6,369 bases of DNA from Nitrospirae bacterium RBG_16_43_11. Lineage in GTDB: Bacteria; Nitrospirota; 9FT-COMBO-42-15; HDB-SIOI813. Positions 5,408 to 6,369 of the stretch are shown piece by piece (position 1 is the first letter of the stretch; every line of letters starts with the position of its first letter). The notes below the pieces were generated by a model. That model was not told where the DNA came from. It saw only the letters and a program-made list of their open reading frames with translations, and did no database searches. The translations under genes and the position numbers were made by a program. The stretch spans positions 1 through 6,369 of the forward strand of contig MHEI01000097.1 in the NCBI GenBank assembly GCA_001805165.1. The letters run 5' to 3'.

Positions 5408-6369
5408 TCCGGTTGCAGAAGCGCTGAAGAGGTTTTTTGATGCATTTCCCGCAGGTCCTTTGGGTATAGAGGCTGTTGGGCTTGGTGAGTGTAATGGGAG
5501 GATAGTGGCAAATGATATTGCAGCCTCAGTAGATTCCCCCCCCTTTTCAAGGGCATTATTGGAAGGTCATCTCGTTAATGTGTCAGATATATCCGGTGCA
5601 GGAGGAAATAGCCCTGTGACTCTTACAGTTACAGGTACAATAGAACCTGGAAAGGCATATACTGACGCTCTTCCGGCAATGACTTGTATGGAATTGAGTA
5701 CAGGGAGCTTTGTCCCCGAAGGAGATTATGCTGTAGTAAGGCATATGGATATTGTAAAGACAGATAATGGGATAATAGTTAAAAAATCGTATAACAGGGG
5801 AGATAATATTGAGCCTCAGGGATGCGATATTAAAAAGGGAGAAGTAATCATCAGGCTGGGAACAAAAGTATCGCCAAAGGAGATTATGCTGCTCGCAAGT
5901 CAGGGGATGGCATCTATCAGCGTGACGAGGAAACCGGTAGTTGCAATATACTGTTCCGGCAATGAAATACTCCGGCATTCAGAGCCTCTCAAGCCGGGAT
6001 ACGTCTGGGATGCAAATTCATATACCCTTGCCTCTCTTGTAGAGGAATGTGGAGGGTTACCGCTTGTAGTGGATATAATGAAGGATGATATGACCACTTT
6101 CCAAAAGACGTTACGGGGAGGTCTTACACGTTCTGATATGGCAGTAATCTCAGGCGGGACAGCAGCAGGCGGCAAGGAGTTCATCGTAGAGCTTATCAAT
6201 TCTATTGATGACCCGGGTGTAGTCGTGAATGGGGTACCCATGCGGTCAGGTAAACCTCTTATAATGGGAGTAGTTGCAGAGAAACCGATCGTATGTGTTG
6301 CAGGATACCCGCCGGAGGCGATGAGGGGGTTTGAATTATTCGGAAAACCAACTATTAATAGACTATTAG
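5388..6369 (+). CDS. MoeA-like molybdopterin molybdotransferase family protein, divergent (partial, cut by window edge)
   Basis: The visible 327 residues read in one open frame and follow the MoeA domain order. Canonical MoeA inserts molybdate into adenylated molybdopterin, the last step of molybdenum cofactor synthesis. Family landmarks are an N-terminal LGECNGRIVANDIAASVDSPPF (32-53), LSTGSFVPEGDYAVV (103-117), GDNIEPQGCDIKKGE (138-152), the MoCF-like block VVAIYCSGNEI (184-194) and WDANSYTLASLVEECGG (207-223), KDD (232-234), ISGGTAAGGKE (254-264), RSGKPLIMG (286-294) and AGYPPEAM (305-312). Several consensus positions differ: the SAMDGYAV loop reads ALLEGHLV, the GExD Asp is Glu (E264), and LPGNPVS is VAGYPPE. 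Thr105, Asp147, Glu193 and Asp234 appear retained. It could be a working but divergent MoeA or a paralogue with another role, so no symbol is assigned. The C-terminal beta-barrel domain IV is beyond the window. A C8 run (5536-5543) occurs early in the gene, but the frame is coherent on both sides. Confidence 0.9.
   Translation, partial: MNNPQNDPVAEALKRFFDAFPAGPLGIEAVGLGECNGRIVANDIAASVDSPPFSRALLEGHLVNVSDISGAGGNSPVTLTVTGTIEPGKAYTDALPAMTCMELSTGSFVPEGDYAVVRHMDIVKTDNGIIVKKSYNRGDNIEPQGCDIKKGEVIIRLGTKVSPKEIMLLASQGMASISVTRKPVVAIYCSGNEILRHSEPLKPGYVWDANSYTLASLVEECGGLPLVVDIMKDDMTTFQKTLRGGLTRSDMAVISGGTAAGGKEFIVELINSIDDPGVVVNGVPMRSGKPLIMGVVAEKPIVCVAGYPPEAMRGFELFGKPTINRLL

Noticed and set aside
5368..6241. 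Minus-strand open frames of 62, 131 and 113 codons
   Set aside because: They are antisense to the MoeA-like gene, whose motifs read continuously on the plus strand. Their translations look like shadow sequence.

Overview
This is a gene-dense 6.4 kb bacterial chromosomal window of moderate GC content (roughly 45%, estimated by eye). It holds six protein-coding genes in two divergent blocks separated by a promoter region of about 100 bp. Two genes are cut by the window edges: a BadF/HgdC-type acyl-CoA dehydratase activase at the left and a MoeA-like gene at the right. No mobile element, CRISPR array, rRNA or tRNA was seen. The large tandem-domain activase suggests an anaerobic or facultatively anaerobic lineage, since such proteins are known from groups such as Deltaproteobacteria, Nitrospirae and Clostridia. 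The window alone does not fix the taxon.

The minus-strand block runs from about 4732 down to 1. A sigma70-like promoter with a perfect TTGACA -35 box precedes tldD (4681..3236). It is followed without a gap by pmbA/tldE (3235..1883, GTG start), then by a TetR-family regulator that starts on TTG inside or just after the pmbA stop (ending at 1269), and then, after 81 bp, by the activase gene (1187..1, partial). TldD carries the metal-binding HExxxH motif and the C-terminal Cys. TldE lacks the motif, as expected for the non-catalytic partner of the heterodimeric TldD/TldE peptidase.

The 81-bp gap between tetR and the activase gene contains the clearest regulatory signal in the window. A TTGACT-17 nt-TAAACT promoter, whose -35 box overlaps the tetR stop codon, is followed by a perfect 24-bp palindrome (1217..1240) covering the predicted transcription start. 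This is the layout of a TetR-type repressor site, so the regulator probably controls the activase gene next to it.

The plus-strand block begins at about 4738. A second sigma70-like promoter lies back-to-back with the tldD promoter and drives a HAD-superfamily hydrolase (4778..5407). This gene overlaps by 20 bp a MoeA-like molybdenum-cofactor protein (5388 to the window end). The MoeA-like protein has the family fold and keeps several active-site residues, but it departs from the consensus at others (the MDGYA-type loop, the GExD Asp and the LPGNPVS loop). It may be a divergent paralogue.

I do not see a clearly new multi-gene system. The points most worth pursuing are the TetR operator and promoter, the physical linkage of TldDE with a CoA-dehydratase activase, and the divergent MoeA.
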